Below are positions 31,286 through 41,781 of a DNA stretch of 64,000 nucleotides, piece by piece (positions within the stretch are counted from its first letter, which is position 1; every line of letters begins with the position of its first letter). The notes beneath the pieces are model-generated. The model was not told where the DNA came from. It saw only the letters and a program-made list of their open reading frames with translations, and ran no database searches. Both the position numbers and the translations under genes were made by a program. The DNA is from Eutreptiella sp. 'Long Island Sound 2002' (taxonomy: Eukaryota; Euglenozoa; Euglenophyceae; Eutreptiales; Eutreptiaceae): assembly GCA_964036045.1 (NCBI GenBank), contig OZ038379.1:108454025-108518024 (forward strand), written 5' to 3'.

Positions 31286-32235
31286 ATTTTGGGAAGGCGA
31301 AGCGGACCAATTCGCTTTTTCCAAAAAAGAACCCCAATTGTGAAGGTACCCCAAAGTAGTCATGGGGTTCACGTTGGGGGCATCCAAAGACACTCTTGGG
31401 GCTACCAGTGTCTATAAACCATTGCTTCGCCTTTACTTCGCCTTTTGTCCTTGGCTGCACACTTGTTTCACCAGTCCTCGTGAACCGTAGGTAACAAGGG
31501 GGGGGGTTCTTGCGCACACATTCTTGCGGCGTGCCCAGAGTCTTGCGGACCCGCTCGCACCCATCGCCCGTACACCACCCTCTGTGGGGCCGACGCTGTC
31601 GCGCCGGCTCACTTCCCGACCCTGCTACAACAGGATGAAACAAAAAAAAGTTTAACGGAACCCCTGTTCCTCTGGGGGACAGCGGGTCTCCTGGGACAAC
31701 CGATGTTCCCTGTTGTGGGGAGCTACCTTGCACGGTGCCTCCTGCTCTTCCGTTCGAGAACCCCATATGCCCCTCATTTTGCAAACATCTGCTTCTAGTG
31801 TGATGGACGCCCAACGGAGGACATTGTTCAAGTGTCGAAGGGCAGTACCGTTTTTTTTTTCTAGGGAGGGGGGGTTTACCCTCTATCCGCAGCTGGCTGC
31901 CCCCTCACCACACTCCTTTCCTCTAGAGCAGCTCCCTCAGCACTTGCACCCATGGTCTGCCCTGCTCCTCCCAAGTGTGGTCGAGGTCAACCCCCAAGAG
32001 CGCCGCCCCCAGGAGCCGCCGCTACTGCCCGTCAGCAATGCTAGGCCCCCGGCGCTGCGGCTGCCCCGCCCGCTGGACCACATCCCTGAACGGGTGTGTT
32101 CCCGCCCTTCCCCTCCCTAGCGTGCTTTCCGCCCACCGCACGTAGTGGACGAACACCGCTACTACCCCCTCTCCCCACCCTCGGACTATGGCCCCCTCCC
32201 CCCTCCCCCGCGCCTTTCCACCTTCCCCTGCTGCT

Positions 32236-32883
32236 TCATGGGGGGGGCGGGCGGATGCCGATGCGGAGGGGACACCGGCCCCACGTTTTGCGGGTTGGGC
32301 ATGGGGCTTGGGGCATGGGGCTGCGGCCGCCCCCTAGCCCCGTCCTAGCCTCCTCCCTGCTCAAGAGGACTGCCCTTCTGTATCGGGCCCTCTCCCCTCC
32401 CGGGCCCTCTCCCCTCCCTTCTCCCCTCCCTCCTGTGCTCACCTTTCGCAGCCCCTCCCATCCTCTTGCCTTGGCCTCTTTGGCGGCGACGTGGAATCGT
32501 TGTGGCCACGCCACCTTCGCCGCCACACGTTGCTCCCAGGGCTGGCCTCTTCTTCCCTACTCCCCGAGGTAGGTGTGTGCCCTTCCGTGTCCGTTGGGGG
32601 GAGGTGGCCCTCCATCATCACGTCCGGGATGTACCGAGGCCCCCACTCCCGAGCCGTGGCCACCGCCTCCTCTGCCCCCTGTTCCTTTGCCCTCTGTTCC
32701 CTCTCCCACCGCCCTCTCCACCTCACGAAGCCTCTCCCTCTCCCTTCTGGTGGCTGCCCACGCCCTCCGCTGCAGCTCCTCTCGGGCCTCTGGCGGAAGT
32801 GCCGGTACGAAAAGCCTGGGCACGAACGGCATGAGGGGTGGGAGGGGAGAGGTGGCACCGCCTGCATTTGCGGGGGCACACAC
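32236..32883 (-). CDS. Charged helical hypothetical protein with in-frame TAG
   Basis: A minus-strand frame of 215 codons ends at TGA 32,236-32,238 with a single TAG at 32,557-32,559. The first half has a very charged helix (LPPEAREELQRRAWAATRRE, RERLREVERAVGEGTEGKG). After the TAG the same style continues (EQRVAAKVAWPQRFHVAAKE, then AKARGWEGLRKVSTGGRGEG). It is GC-rich and could be an exon. No domain recognised; overlapping frames on the other strand look low-complexity. Confidence 0.4.
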
Positions 32884-33597
32884 GGGTAGGGCGGCGGGGG
32901 GCGGGGGGGCGGGGGTGCCTCACCATTGTTGGGCCCCTCCCCTGCCATCCTCTACCCCCCTTGGGCTTCCCTCCCTAGAGACCCATGTTATATCTAATAC
33001 GTTAAATTCTCAATTTTAATATCTGCCTTTGTACACGCTAGAAGACCCAATCTCGTCCTAGCCTAGACGCTGCTACAGTGGCTAGAAAGAAAAAAAAGTA
33101 GTGGTTGCCCCGACCCATGGGCACAGGGGGGCGGGGGTATGAGGGGTGCAAATGGGATCCCTATTACCATACTAGGGGGTCCATACCTTGTTTTTCAGAA
33201 AAAACCCATTTTTGACCTGAAATTCAACCAGTACAAAAAACTGTTCTAGGACGAGGAGGAGGAGATGCGGTCCCCCGGTAGGGCGCACCCGCGGCACATC
33301 CCCATGGTGCCCGCCGGCCCTCATCGGTCTGGTCGGCGACCGAGAGGGGGGTTCTGTCCCAACCTGTCCGGCTAAGAGTCATGGCGGCGGCTCTCCTCTT
33401 CGTCTCCTCCCCTTGTCCCCTGGCCCGCACATCGCGCATGCACTCCCGAGGCGGAGCGCCGGCTCCACTTCGGGCACGGTCCATCACCCCCCCAAGGGAA
33501 GGGGGACGCAGTCTCACGGGTGTGGGCCCTTAGCCCGCCAGGTACTACCAACTGGGCGGCGTTTGGCCGGCAGGTCTCGGGGGCTTGGTCCGTAGCC

Positions 33598-34750
33598 CGA
33601 TGATAGCGAAGGACAACACGGGGCATGAAACGCGTGCAGATATGGTACATTGGATGCACAAGGATGAGCAGGACACCGTGCGGCTGCCAAATCCAGATTC
33701 GAGGCCGCGCGTGTGTCCCACGGGTCGGAAATTGCACATACAGGGGAGACACATCCCGGAGCAGGAGGCTAGAGAGATGGAGGACACAGAGCGTGCACCG
33801 AAGAGGAAAGAGAAGAAAAGGAAGTGACAACGAAAGCGACACGCCGCAGCGTGAAAGGGGCGGCCATCGCAAAAAAAGGAGCGACAACAAGTACAGAAGG
33901 GATGGTGGAAAAGGATGGTGGTGTACGCCAACAACGACCCGGCGGCGTTGTACCGGGCGGACACAGCACCTCGCCAGCGAATGAGACTCCACGAGGCGGA
34001 CTCGGATGTGGCGGTGTATCAAGAGATACGCCTGCAAGGACGAGACGATACAATGTCGTGTGCAATAATTTGTATGATGGAGCGATATCACAGGGAATGG
34101 GTGCAAGGGGTGACGCTCTTGGTACGGCAGGGGCTCAATGTAGTCAAAGACGGGAAGGCGAAACCGAAGAGAGAAGGGTAGTGTACGATGTGGCGACCAA
34201 GAATGGAAACATGGTCATCATGAACTGCCATGTGCCACATGGAAAACGGCTCAAGGAGTATGTGGAACAATTTAGAATGGAGTATGTGAAGGCAGCGGGA
34301 AGGGGGGCAATCAACCTAGTGGGTGACTTCAACTACGACCCCAGCAGGGCGGGGATGGAAACGGAGGTGGACAGAGAAATGCGAGAACTTTGTAGAGGTT
34401 ATGGGACCGCCGTACAACAGGGCACCAGGGCCGTCCCACTACCCATCACCAGGGGGAGTGCAGAATCCAGGATAGATGCACTGTATGTTGACCCGGAGTT
34501 GGTGTGAAGAGTCACGGCACGGTACATGGTGGGAGAGGAGGAGATGCACGAAAGAACAGGCCACTGCCCTATGATGATGACGGTGGAGATTCGGGTAGCA
34601 GGGCTCAAAGACGACGAAGGAGGGGAAGAGTATTCGGAGCCAGAGGGACTGCCATTAGCCCCACCCTTAAAACGACCCAATGAGGAAGAGTAGGACACAT
34701 GGCAACAACGGGTACAACAAGTGGACATATAGATGAGAAGGGGGTAGACC
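33598..34750 (+). pseudogene. LINE endonuclease fragment, plus-strand copy
   Basis: This encodes part of an exonuclease-endonuclease-phosphatase domain as found at the N terminus of non-LTR retrotransposons: VAVYQEIRL with the catalytic Glu, MNCHVPHGK, INLVGDFNYDP (GDFN metal motif), ESRIDALYVDP and ERTGHCPMM with the late His. The first half (33,915-34,180) and second half (to 34,507) are in different frames because one base present in the inverted copy near 34,175 is missing here. A TGA at 34,505 and TAGs at 34,691, 34,730 and 34,745 follow. No reverse transcriptase was seen. Upstream is a basic protein segment (KRKEKKRK) probably from the same ORF. Confidence 0.7.
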
Positions 34751-34934
34751 GTGCATCGCGCCGTGAGAAAGGTAGCGCAGAGTGCGGGTTCAAAAGGGTG
34801 GAAGGAGAGGCGGCTTCCAGGCTAAAAGTGCTAGTGGAGTGGGTGCAGAGGAGACAACCGGAAGAAGTGGAGGTGCGTAACACAATAGAGGGGGTAGACC
34901 GGATGGCAGAGATCATGAAGGCCAAGAAACCTCC

Positions 34935-35722
34935 ACAAAATTGTCGCATTTCTGTTTCCATCCCCCTCATGTTGGGGTCGTAGTCGAAGTCGACCACTAG
35001 GTTGATTGCCCCCCTTCCCGCCGCCTTCACATACTCCATTCTAAATTGTCCCACATATTCCTTGACCCGTTTTCCATGTGGCACATGGCAGTTCATGATG
35101 ACCATGTTTCCAATCTTGGTTGCCACATCGTACACTACCCTTCTCCCCTTCGGTTTCGCTTTCCCGTCTTTGACTACATTGAGCCCCTGCCGTACCAATA
35201 GCGGCACCCCTTGCGCCCATTCCCTGTGATATCGCTCCATCATACAACCTATTGCACACGACATTGTATCGTCTCGTACTTGCAGGCGTATCTTCTGATA
35301 CACCGCCACATCCGAGTCCGCCTCGTGGAGTCTCATTCGCTGGCGAGGTGCTGTGTCCGCCCGGTACAACGCCGCCGGGTCGTTGTTGGCGTACACCACC
35401 ATCCTTTTCCACCATCCCTTCTGTATTCGTTGTCGCTCCTTATTTTGCGATGGCCGCCCCTTTCACGCTGCGGCGCGTCGCGTTCGTTGTCACTTCCTTT
35501 TCTTCTCTTTCCTCTTCGGTGCACGCTCCGTGTCCTCCATCTCTGTAGCCTCCTGCTCCGGGATGTGTCTCCCCTGTATGTGCAATTTCTGACCCGTGGG
35601 ACACACGCGCGGCCTCGAATCTGGATTTGGCAGCCGCACGGTGTTCTGCTCATCCTTGTGCATCCAATGTACCATGGCTGCACGCGTTTCATGCCCCGTG
35701 TTGTCCTTCACTATCATATCCT
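34935..35722 (-). pseudogene. LINE endonuclease fragment, inverted copy
   Basis: Nearly identical to 33,598-34,400 but on the other strand, so the two form a head-to-head fold-back with a spacer of about 530 bp that is the 3' part of the plus copy. This copy keeps the frame across the base missing in the other copy. Its metal site is damaged: QEIR is QKIR and VGDFNYDP is VVDFDYDP. Confidence 0.7.
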
Positions 35723-36233
35723 CCACTATCCCTATGTAGGCTCTCCATACCCCTTTCACTCTGTGTGGTCCATACACTCATCCAGGCCGGGTGAGGGCTA
35801 GCAACGCCTGTCAACCCAAACCCAACGCGAGGTACATGTCGCAACAATTTTGCTGAAACTCACTCAATTTTGCTACTCTGTGTTCGTGAACATAGGGATA
35901 CAGATGTGGCCAATGTGGGTCCACCGCGGTTTTGTGCATTTTGTGCTTTGCCTTTCCTTTCACCCTTCGTGAATCATGACAAAGAAGTGTAACACATGTC
36001 ATCATTGAGCAAGAACCATTGATGCACAAGGGCACGAAACCCTACCCTGCAACAGGGCACACCGACACCCCCAGGAAGGGGGGGGGGGTACACCCACATA
36101 TGGGGTTGGGTGAAGCAAGGAGGGAGAAAAAGCCTCCTTTTGGAACCACAATGGGTTCATATGAACCCTCATTGGGGAGCAGGGGGGGTTTCCTACTTTT
36201 TCTAGTGCCCCGTGCCCCCCCCCAAGCATGTTA

Positions 36234-36604
36234 ATGTCTATGCCTCAGCCATGGCCTAACCGCCAACTGCCGGCAACCAAATGTATCCAATATGCAACGC
36301 TGTTGGCAAATGTGGCGGGCATTGTCCAAGCGAAAACTGCCAGAGGCGGTGCATATTGCCTAAACGTGATAGAGGGTGTGAATGAACCGCTGATTTAGCC
36401 AACCCTGGCCGGTACAACATGCCAGCTTTCATTGATTTTGCCAACAACGCACTGGCCATGTTAAGGGCGCAAACTAAGATCTTGAAGCTCAACTCAGCTT
36501 CACCGCCGGGGATAGATGAGGTTCTAAAGGGAGTGCATGACTTGAACAGCTTGGAGCCGGGCTCCGACGTTTTTGTCGATGCGGTGGGATGTATGCAGGA
36601 GTGA
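36234..36604 (+). CDS. Small two-exon hypothetical protein
   Basis: Exon 1 (36,234-36,375) and exon 2 (36,426-36,604) join across a 50-nt GT-AG intron in phase 1 to give about 106 residues ending at TGA. The joined middle reads smoothly (AYCLNVIEAFIDFANNALAM). It contains a helical region (MLRAQTKILKLNSA) and an acidic end. Without splicing, exon 1 would read into a TAG at 36,396. No domain recognised and no obvious partner. Confidence 0.4.
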
Positions 36605-36761
36605 AGTTGCAGAGCCGAATGGTGATGCCGTGTCACAGATACATGGTTAAATTGCGGCTACAGTTACACGAAACGTGAGTCTACGAAAGTAGGGTGAAAA
36701 AAGTTGTGGTGGGAACGAAGGGCACACACACCGATTCTTTGTTGCACTATAGCCCAATTGT

Positions 36762-37307
36762 GTGAATGGTCATCCAAAGAGTATTCTCGGGTTGTACTTC
36801 GCTTGCTGCTTTACTAATCATACGTACGCCTTCTACCACTCCAACCGCAAGGGACATACGAAGGCCGCTATAGCCTTCCCATCCATATCCCCAACTCTAT
36901 TGATTTCATTGATCCGTTTTCGTATTGTGTGGTCAACTGCAAGAAATGTGCTCAGCATGGCACCAAAAACAAGAACTACCCAAGGCCAAGGGAAATGTTG
37001 CGCAATTCATAAGAGCTTGGGCAATCGCACGGCAAGTGAGTGTAAGGGAATCAAAAAGACCGATGATGCGGACAAACGTTGCTACCTATGCAACAAAACC
37101 GGGCATACCATGACTATTTGTCCACGCCGCAAGAGAGCCGTGGCGACCGATGATGATGTAAAATATGTGGCGACAAGACAATCTTGGAACAGTTGCCGCG
37201 AAAATCACCTGGTCTCTGATTGTGACAAGTTGTTGTGCATCACACCAAGCGGCTCCAATGGGATCAAGTCTTGGAATGTATCGACTTGCTTCAGTTTTCC
37301 GCCTTAA
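36762..37307 (+). CDS. Gag-like CCHC zinc-knuckle protein fragment
   Basis: A 181-codon frame contains a zinc knuckle CYLCNKTGHTMTIC (C-x2-C-x4-H-x4-C) near 37,080-37,125, preceded by KCCAIHKSLGNRTASEC, the Cys-His spacer usual before copia Gag knuckles, and followed by a second imperfect knuckle (SCRENHLVSDC). Zinc knuckles of this type bind retroelement RNA. It ends at TAA. An RNase H fragment follows about 0.7 kb downstream on the same strand, so this is probably the 5' part of a decayed copia-like element. The first 60 residues have no clear features. Confidence 0.55.
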   Translation: MNGHPKSILGLYFACCFTNHTYAFYHSNRKGHTKAAIAFPSISPTLLISLIRFRIVWSTARNVLSMAPKTRTTQGQGKCCAIHKSLGNRTASECKGIKKTDDADKRCYLCNKTGHTMTICPRRKRAVATDDDVKYVATRQSWNSCRENHLVSDCDKLLCITPSGSNGIKSWNVSTCFSFPP

Positions 37308-38019
37308 GGGATTTCGACATTCCTGCGCCCCATGAACAATCCTGCGATGGTGACGGGTCCCTACCCAAGAGCTTGCGGCAAATTCCCATCTACGCCCATG
37401 GCACAATACAAAAGCACGCCTCACGGGGGGTGCGTGCCCTATGCTACACCGCAAGCGATGCGTCCCCACGCCGATTGAGTGCCATTGGTCGTTTCTTGAA
37501 ACCTTGCAACGCTAGCTTTGACACCATTTGCATGCAAGTCTGATGCCATTAGGCACAATGGGACACTGTGAAAAGCGTGGAAGCAGTGTGCAACTTTGTT
37601 CAATTTGACTTCCTACTAATCTCTGTCCCCCACTTGGGAAAGTACCTTGGTGTCCTGGTCGACTGAGCATGCTTACACCTACATAAGACCCGGAGATTCC
37701 TTGCCTTTCACAACCTTGACATGGGGGTTTAGAGACTTTCTCTGCTGCACATGTCAGAGGAATGGTGTCCAAGAGTGTCTAGCCATGTGGCTGTTGATGT
37801 CTTGTGTGCCTTCTCTACATAGTAGACACACAACTTGCCCAGCCTTAGTAAGATGAAAGCGGGTGCTGTTGAAAAATCAAAATGTGCCGCCACCTTCTTG
37901 GTTGATGGGGTTGGAGACTACATGTTGTTGCCAATTGCCGGGCTGCAGAATGCAATCTTGGTTGAGAACCACCAAATGCGCTTATTGGACACTGTTGAGC
38001 GGTATGCACGCTGCGCGCG

Positions 38020-38230
38020 CCCATAGTGTTGGCTCCGTCAATCTTAGGTCAAACTACTTGCCCACCCTTTGGCATTCGGTGGTTTTCTTGAAATCAGGTA
38101 CCACACCCACCAATGTGGTCCTCTGTGACAATCTGTCCACAACATCCACCCTTTGGGACCCGGCTATGCGCACTTTTTGGCATATTGATTGTGTGCTTGT
38201 TGTGCATGTTCTTTTGTGTTTTTGTGCGTA
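38020..38230 (+). pseudogene. Ty1/copia-type RNase H fragment
   Basis: The segment LPTLWHSVVFLKSG, VVLCDNLSTTSTLWDP, FWHIDCVLV matches the end of copia polyproteins (YCDNxSAxxLxxNPxxHxRTKHIDxxxH), including the CDN and HID landmarks. Flanking frames are broken, and the integrase and reverse transcriptase were not recognised in between. Together with the upstream zinc knuckle it marks a degraded, internally deleted LTR retrotransposon. No LTR pair was found. Confidence 0.5.
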
Positions 38231-38379
38231 CCATCACACACACTGCATAGAATATGCATGTTTTTTCACCATCTTGTGTGTGCACAACTGCGAACTCATA
38301 ATGGATGTCTCCATTTGCCCTTGCGACCCGTTTTGGCCGAAATCTGCCCCAACCTTCGGTAGATAGTGAAAAAGGTAGC

Positions 38380-41300
38380 ACATTTTCCGCACAATAAGAT
38401 GCTAGACGAAACTTTGCCGAAAAATTGAATTTAGTGAAAAATTGATAGGTAAAATTGACTACAATAGTTCCTAGACAACATTTCCCCTAGCCCCCATTGA
38501 TGGTTGTGTGGAGCCACCAAAGCCGTCCATTGCTTTCCGGCTTCTCTTTGGAATTTGAAAATAAGTTGAGTCGGAGATGGATGAAATATCCGCCAGCTTG
38601 TGTGATGTCAATGCCGTCAATGCTACGTCCCTGCCGTGTTATTGGCTTTCGTAGTCCGAATGCTACTGCACATGTATTGTCCCGGTTACTTTTAGAATGC
38701 TCATTGACATTAATCTGTTGGTACAACTCTGGCGGGTACATGGTGTCGTTCACCACAATTGGTTGTACGGTTTGCTCTTCAAAAAGGCAACATTCTCCCC
38801 ATTCTTCTCGCATAGAGACGGATACTTGGCTAACCGGGTTCCCCCGCTTCTCCCCATATTACAGCTGTGCGCCGCGGAACAATTGTAGGAGTTGCCGTAC
38901 TGCTAAAAATGTACGGTCTGCTTGGGGCCTTGCATGCCACCCACGTTGGTTGCCCATACTGCAGAAGCAACTGGTTGCCCTGTACAACATTATCCATGTG
39001 TTTGTTTACCCTTATATTGAGTGGGCTATTGGGGCTATTGGGGCTATACCGGGGAAGTATGGCACGCGCCATGAGATGCAAATTGGCCATGCCAGGGGAT
39101 TGTACCATCAAGGCCCAAACAATTTCGGAGCTAGCTGCTGCACAGGTTGCCTGTCTCGGGGGGTCTTTTGACGGAAAAGATATAGCTATCTGGTTCTACA
39201 ACTACCATCGGTACATTGCTGGAGATGATCCCCACAACCCCGATAAGACACTTATTGTGACAGCTCTATGCATTGTATGCGTGTTGCATACCACTGTGTG
39301 CCTCATTACCCGGGCTTGCCTGCTTCGGATGTTGTGAAACTGGCGGCCCCGAGTGTAGTGGCCCACCTTTTGTGATGTGTTGGGTTGCTGCTACAACAGA
39401 GCGCATTACTAGAAGGGGCTTTACTGAGGACCTAGGTGTGAGCACCTTTGGACACATCTTGCACTAGAGTAGTGTCCCTCAATTGGAGGCCTTTCCTCTT
39501 GTCAGAACTGAAATATGGTTCCCATGTTGAGTTGTTGGAGTTTGTGTGGGGGCTAGAATCCATGCAGCTCAAGACACAGAGGAGCAGGCTAGTCAGGTGC
39601 CGAAAATTTGGCTCGGGTATGGCCCCCGTGCTAAAGAAAATGCGTCGTTTCTGTGTGAAGGGAGGGGCAGATTCACTTTTGGGGGCCACAGACTCGTAGA
39701 CGGTGAATGGAGGGCATTGAGACCCCACGTTGCTGAGATATGTTGATGGTCTTTGTTGCTTCGCCGCCGCCCCCCCCACCCCCACCCGAATACAACAACC
39801 AGTAGACATGTAAGATGCGTAGGAAATCTATGCAAATCCAAAGCCACTATGAGAGCCAACGGTCGCAACGGCCGCGACGGCCGAGACACGACAATGGATT
39901 TCCAGGGCCATAACGAGACCGATCATTGAGGATACGCAAGATGGGTACAATCGACACTCTCATGCATACTTCACCAATCATGCGGTCATGCTTTGTGCAT
40001 TGTGCTCGGTGGTTCATGTTTTGTTCCCTTGTCACCTCCCTCGCACGCTTCGCAGAAAGTAGGCTTGTTGGAGATGACAAACGACGTTCGTTCAGTCAAC
40101 CGAGAAGGGCCATTCACCCAAGCCTGGGTACTTGTCAGGGGTGCAGTCATCCAAAAAGATGGGGTCAGCGGGCCACACAACCATTGTGCATTGGGTAAGA
40201 TTTAGGCGTCTCTTTCCGCTAATACCCGAAAACCCCAGGTGTCGTGTAGCAAATTGGCAAAAGTGGGGTGTTAAGAATGGACGCTGTATGTGGCTAATCT
40301 CCATTCGGTTTAAGGGCCATGAATGAGTTGGTAGTGGAACTGAGTTTTGCATTATGCGGGTTGTCACCCCAGTTTGATTGTCTTATGTCAAGCAATCAGC
40401 CCACCCGCCGAGCCAGGGGAGAGTAATGTGGCTTGCACACTTACAGTGAATTCGTTAGATCTGGAGTTGCGGTCAATGACTAGGGGCCATGAGTGAATTG
40501 GTAGTGGAATTGAGTTTAGCATCGCTGACCTGCATATATAGGGAACGACCTAAACCTGGTGCGGGGAGGAATTGAATGGGCTACATCACCTCAGGCCCCT
40601 GGTGTGGGAAAGAATCTAATAGGCTACATAGCCCGTGTCGTCTTGGGGTCCTCCAAGGGGGGACAAACAATGTCCAAATAGTGTTTAAACAGGTCACAAA
40701 CACTTGTATGGGCAATCTAAGTGGTCTAGGACTACCCTTGGAAACCCCCTTTTACCCTGTTTTGGTTCCAAAATGCCCCATTCTAAAAGGTTTTAGAATT
40801 TTGCAACCAACCATCCCAAGTGGTCTCGGATCAGTAGGATCACGAGGATTTTGAAAAAGTGTGGTTTTCATTAGGTTTGGACCGTGTTTTGGTCCTAAAA
40901 CAGGCCGTAGCCAAGGCTTGGTGAGACTTTTGGAGGGCCAAAACGGCTCAAATTCAAGCCTTCAAGGTTACCGATTGGCCGTCTACATTCCTTCATTCAT
41001 CGTTTGGGAGCTTAACCTGCCTGGGGGTGGTTGTACCATGCACATGCAACGTTGAAAGAACTGTCTGGCAGTAGGGGCCAAAACTAGCCCACATTGAGGA
41101 GGAGGTGCCTCTCTGTGATGTCTATGGTGTCCTAGCCTTTGCCAGAGAGTTGAACAGGTTGTATACGTGTGAACTGGACGAAAAAACGGAAGGGCGGAAG
41201 TCCTGAATGGCACTGATTTGGCAGCACACACCAAGCGGAAAGGAACACTGAACTGCATCATATTGCCTTCAAGTGCCGAACAATCGACAATGAAAAATAT

Positions 41301-41780
41301 GCCACTATGAGCCAGCACGGCTGATGTCAAGTCTGTGGTAACACATCTCACCTTTCTGTGGCTCCTTTGTGCCTACAGGTGTCAATTGAGACCGGGCTGT
41401 GAGTGATGTTGATGGGCACAGGTTCTTTCCCGATATCCTTTGGGCTCTTGACAGTGAGGACTCAGCTGGTTTCATTCTGCCTTGACAAGTTCCTGCAGAA
41501 GTGCAGTCCAACAGGTGATTGGTGCTCAAGGGGTCAGGCTTTCGATCTTTTTGACGTTCACAACGTGGTGTGAGGAGACTCATTTTGTTCGCCAGGGCCA
41601 TGCTGAGCGCCGTTCGCGGCTGTTTGCACACCCTGAAATTACTGGTGGCTTTTTTTGCTCAGCAAGCTGGGCTCAAAGTGCACAAGCACCTGATCCTCAA
41701 TGTTCCACAGCTGCATTTGAGATCCCATAGCAACTATGAACCAAGGGTGCTCAGTGGCACTGAACCTGATATTCTTTTCA
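38380..41780. other. No supportable gene; presumed 5' flank of the FKBP gene
   Basis: Frames on both strands are short and change often. Nothing recognisable was found, although upstream exons of the FKBP-type gene may be hidden here, especially at 41,300-41,750. Confidence 0.35.
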
Positions 41781-41781
41781 G

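Larger units (their letters stand above)
24235..31352 (+). mobile_element. Element B: oxygenase plus transposase DNA transposon
   Basis: The left end at 24,235 reads GGGTACCTTTTCAAAAAAGG then CGAATTGGTCACTTCACC. The right end, read inverted from 31,352, gives GGGTACCTTCAC, an extra block, CTTTTTTGGAAAAAGCGAATTGGTCCGCTTCGCC. Within it are four motif clusters and three plus-strand modules in the same order as element A. Flanking 8-bp sequences do not match, so no target-site duplication was found. Confidence 0.68.

Noticed and set aside
38497-39171. 224-codon plus-strand frame
   Set aside because: Composition is not protein-like, overlapping minus-strand frames are equally open, and no domain is visible.
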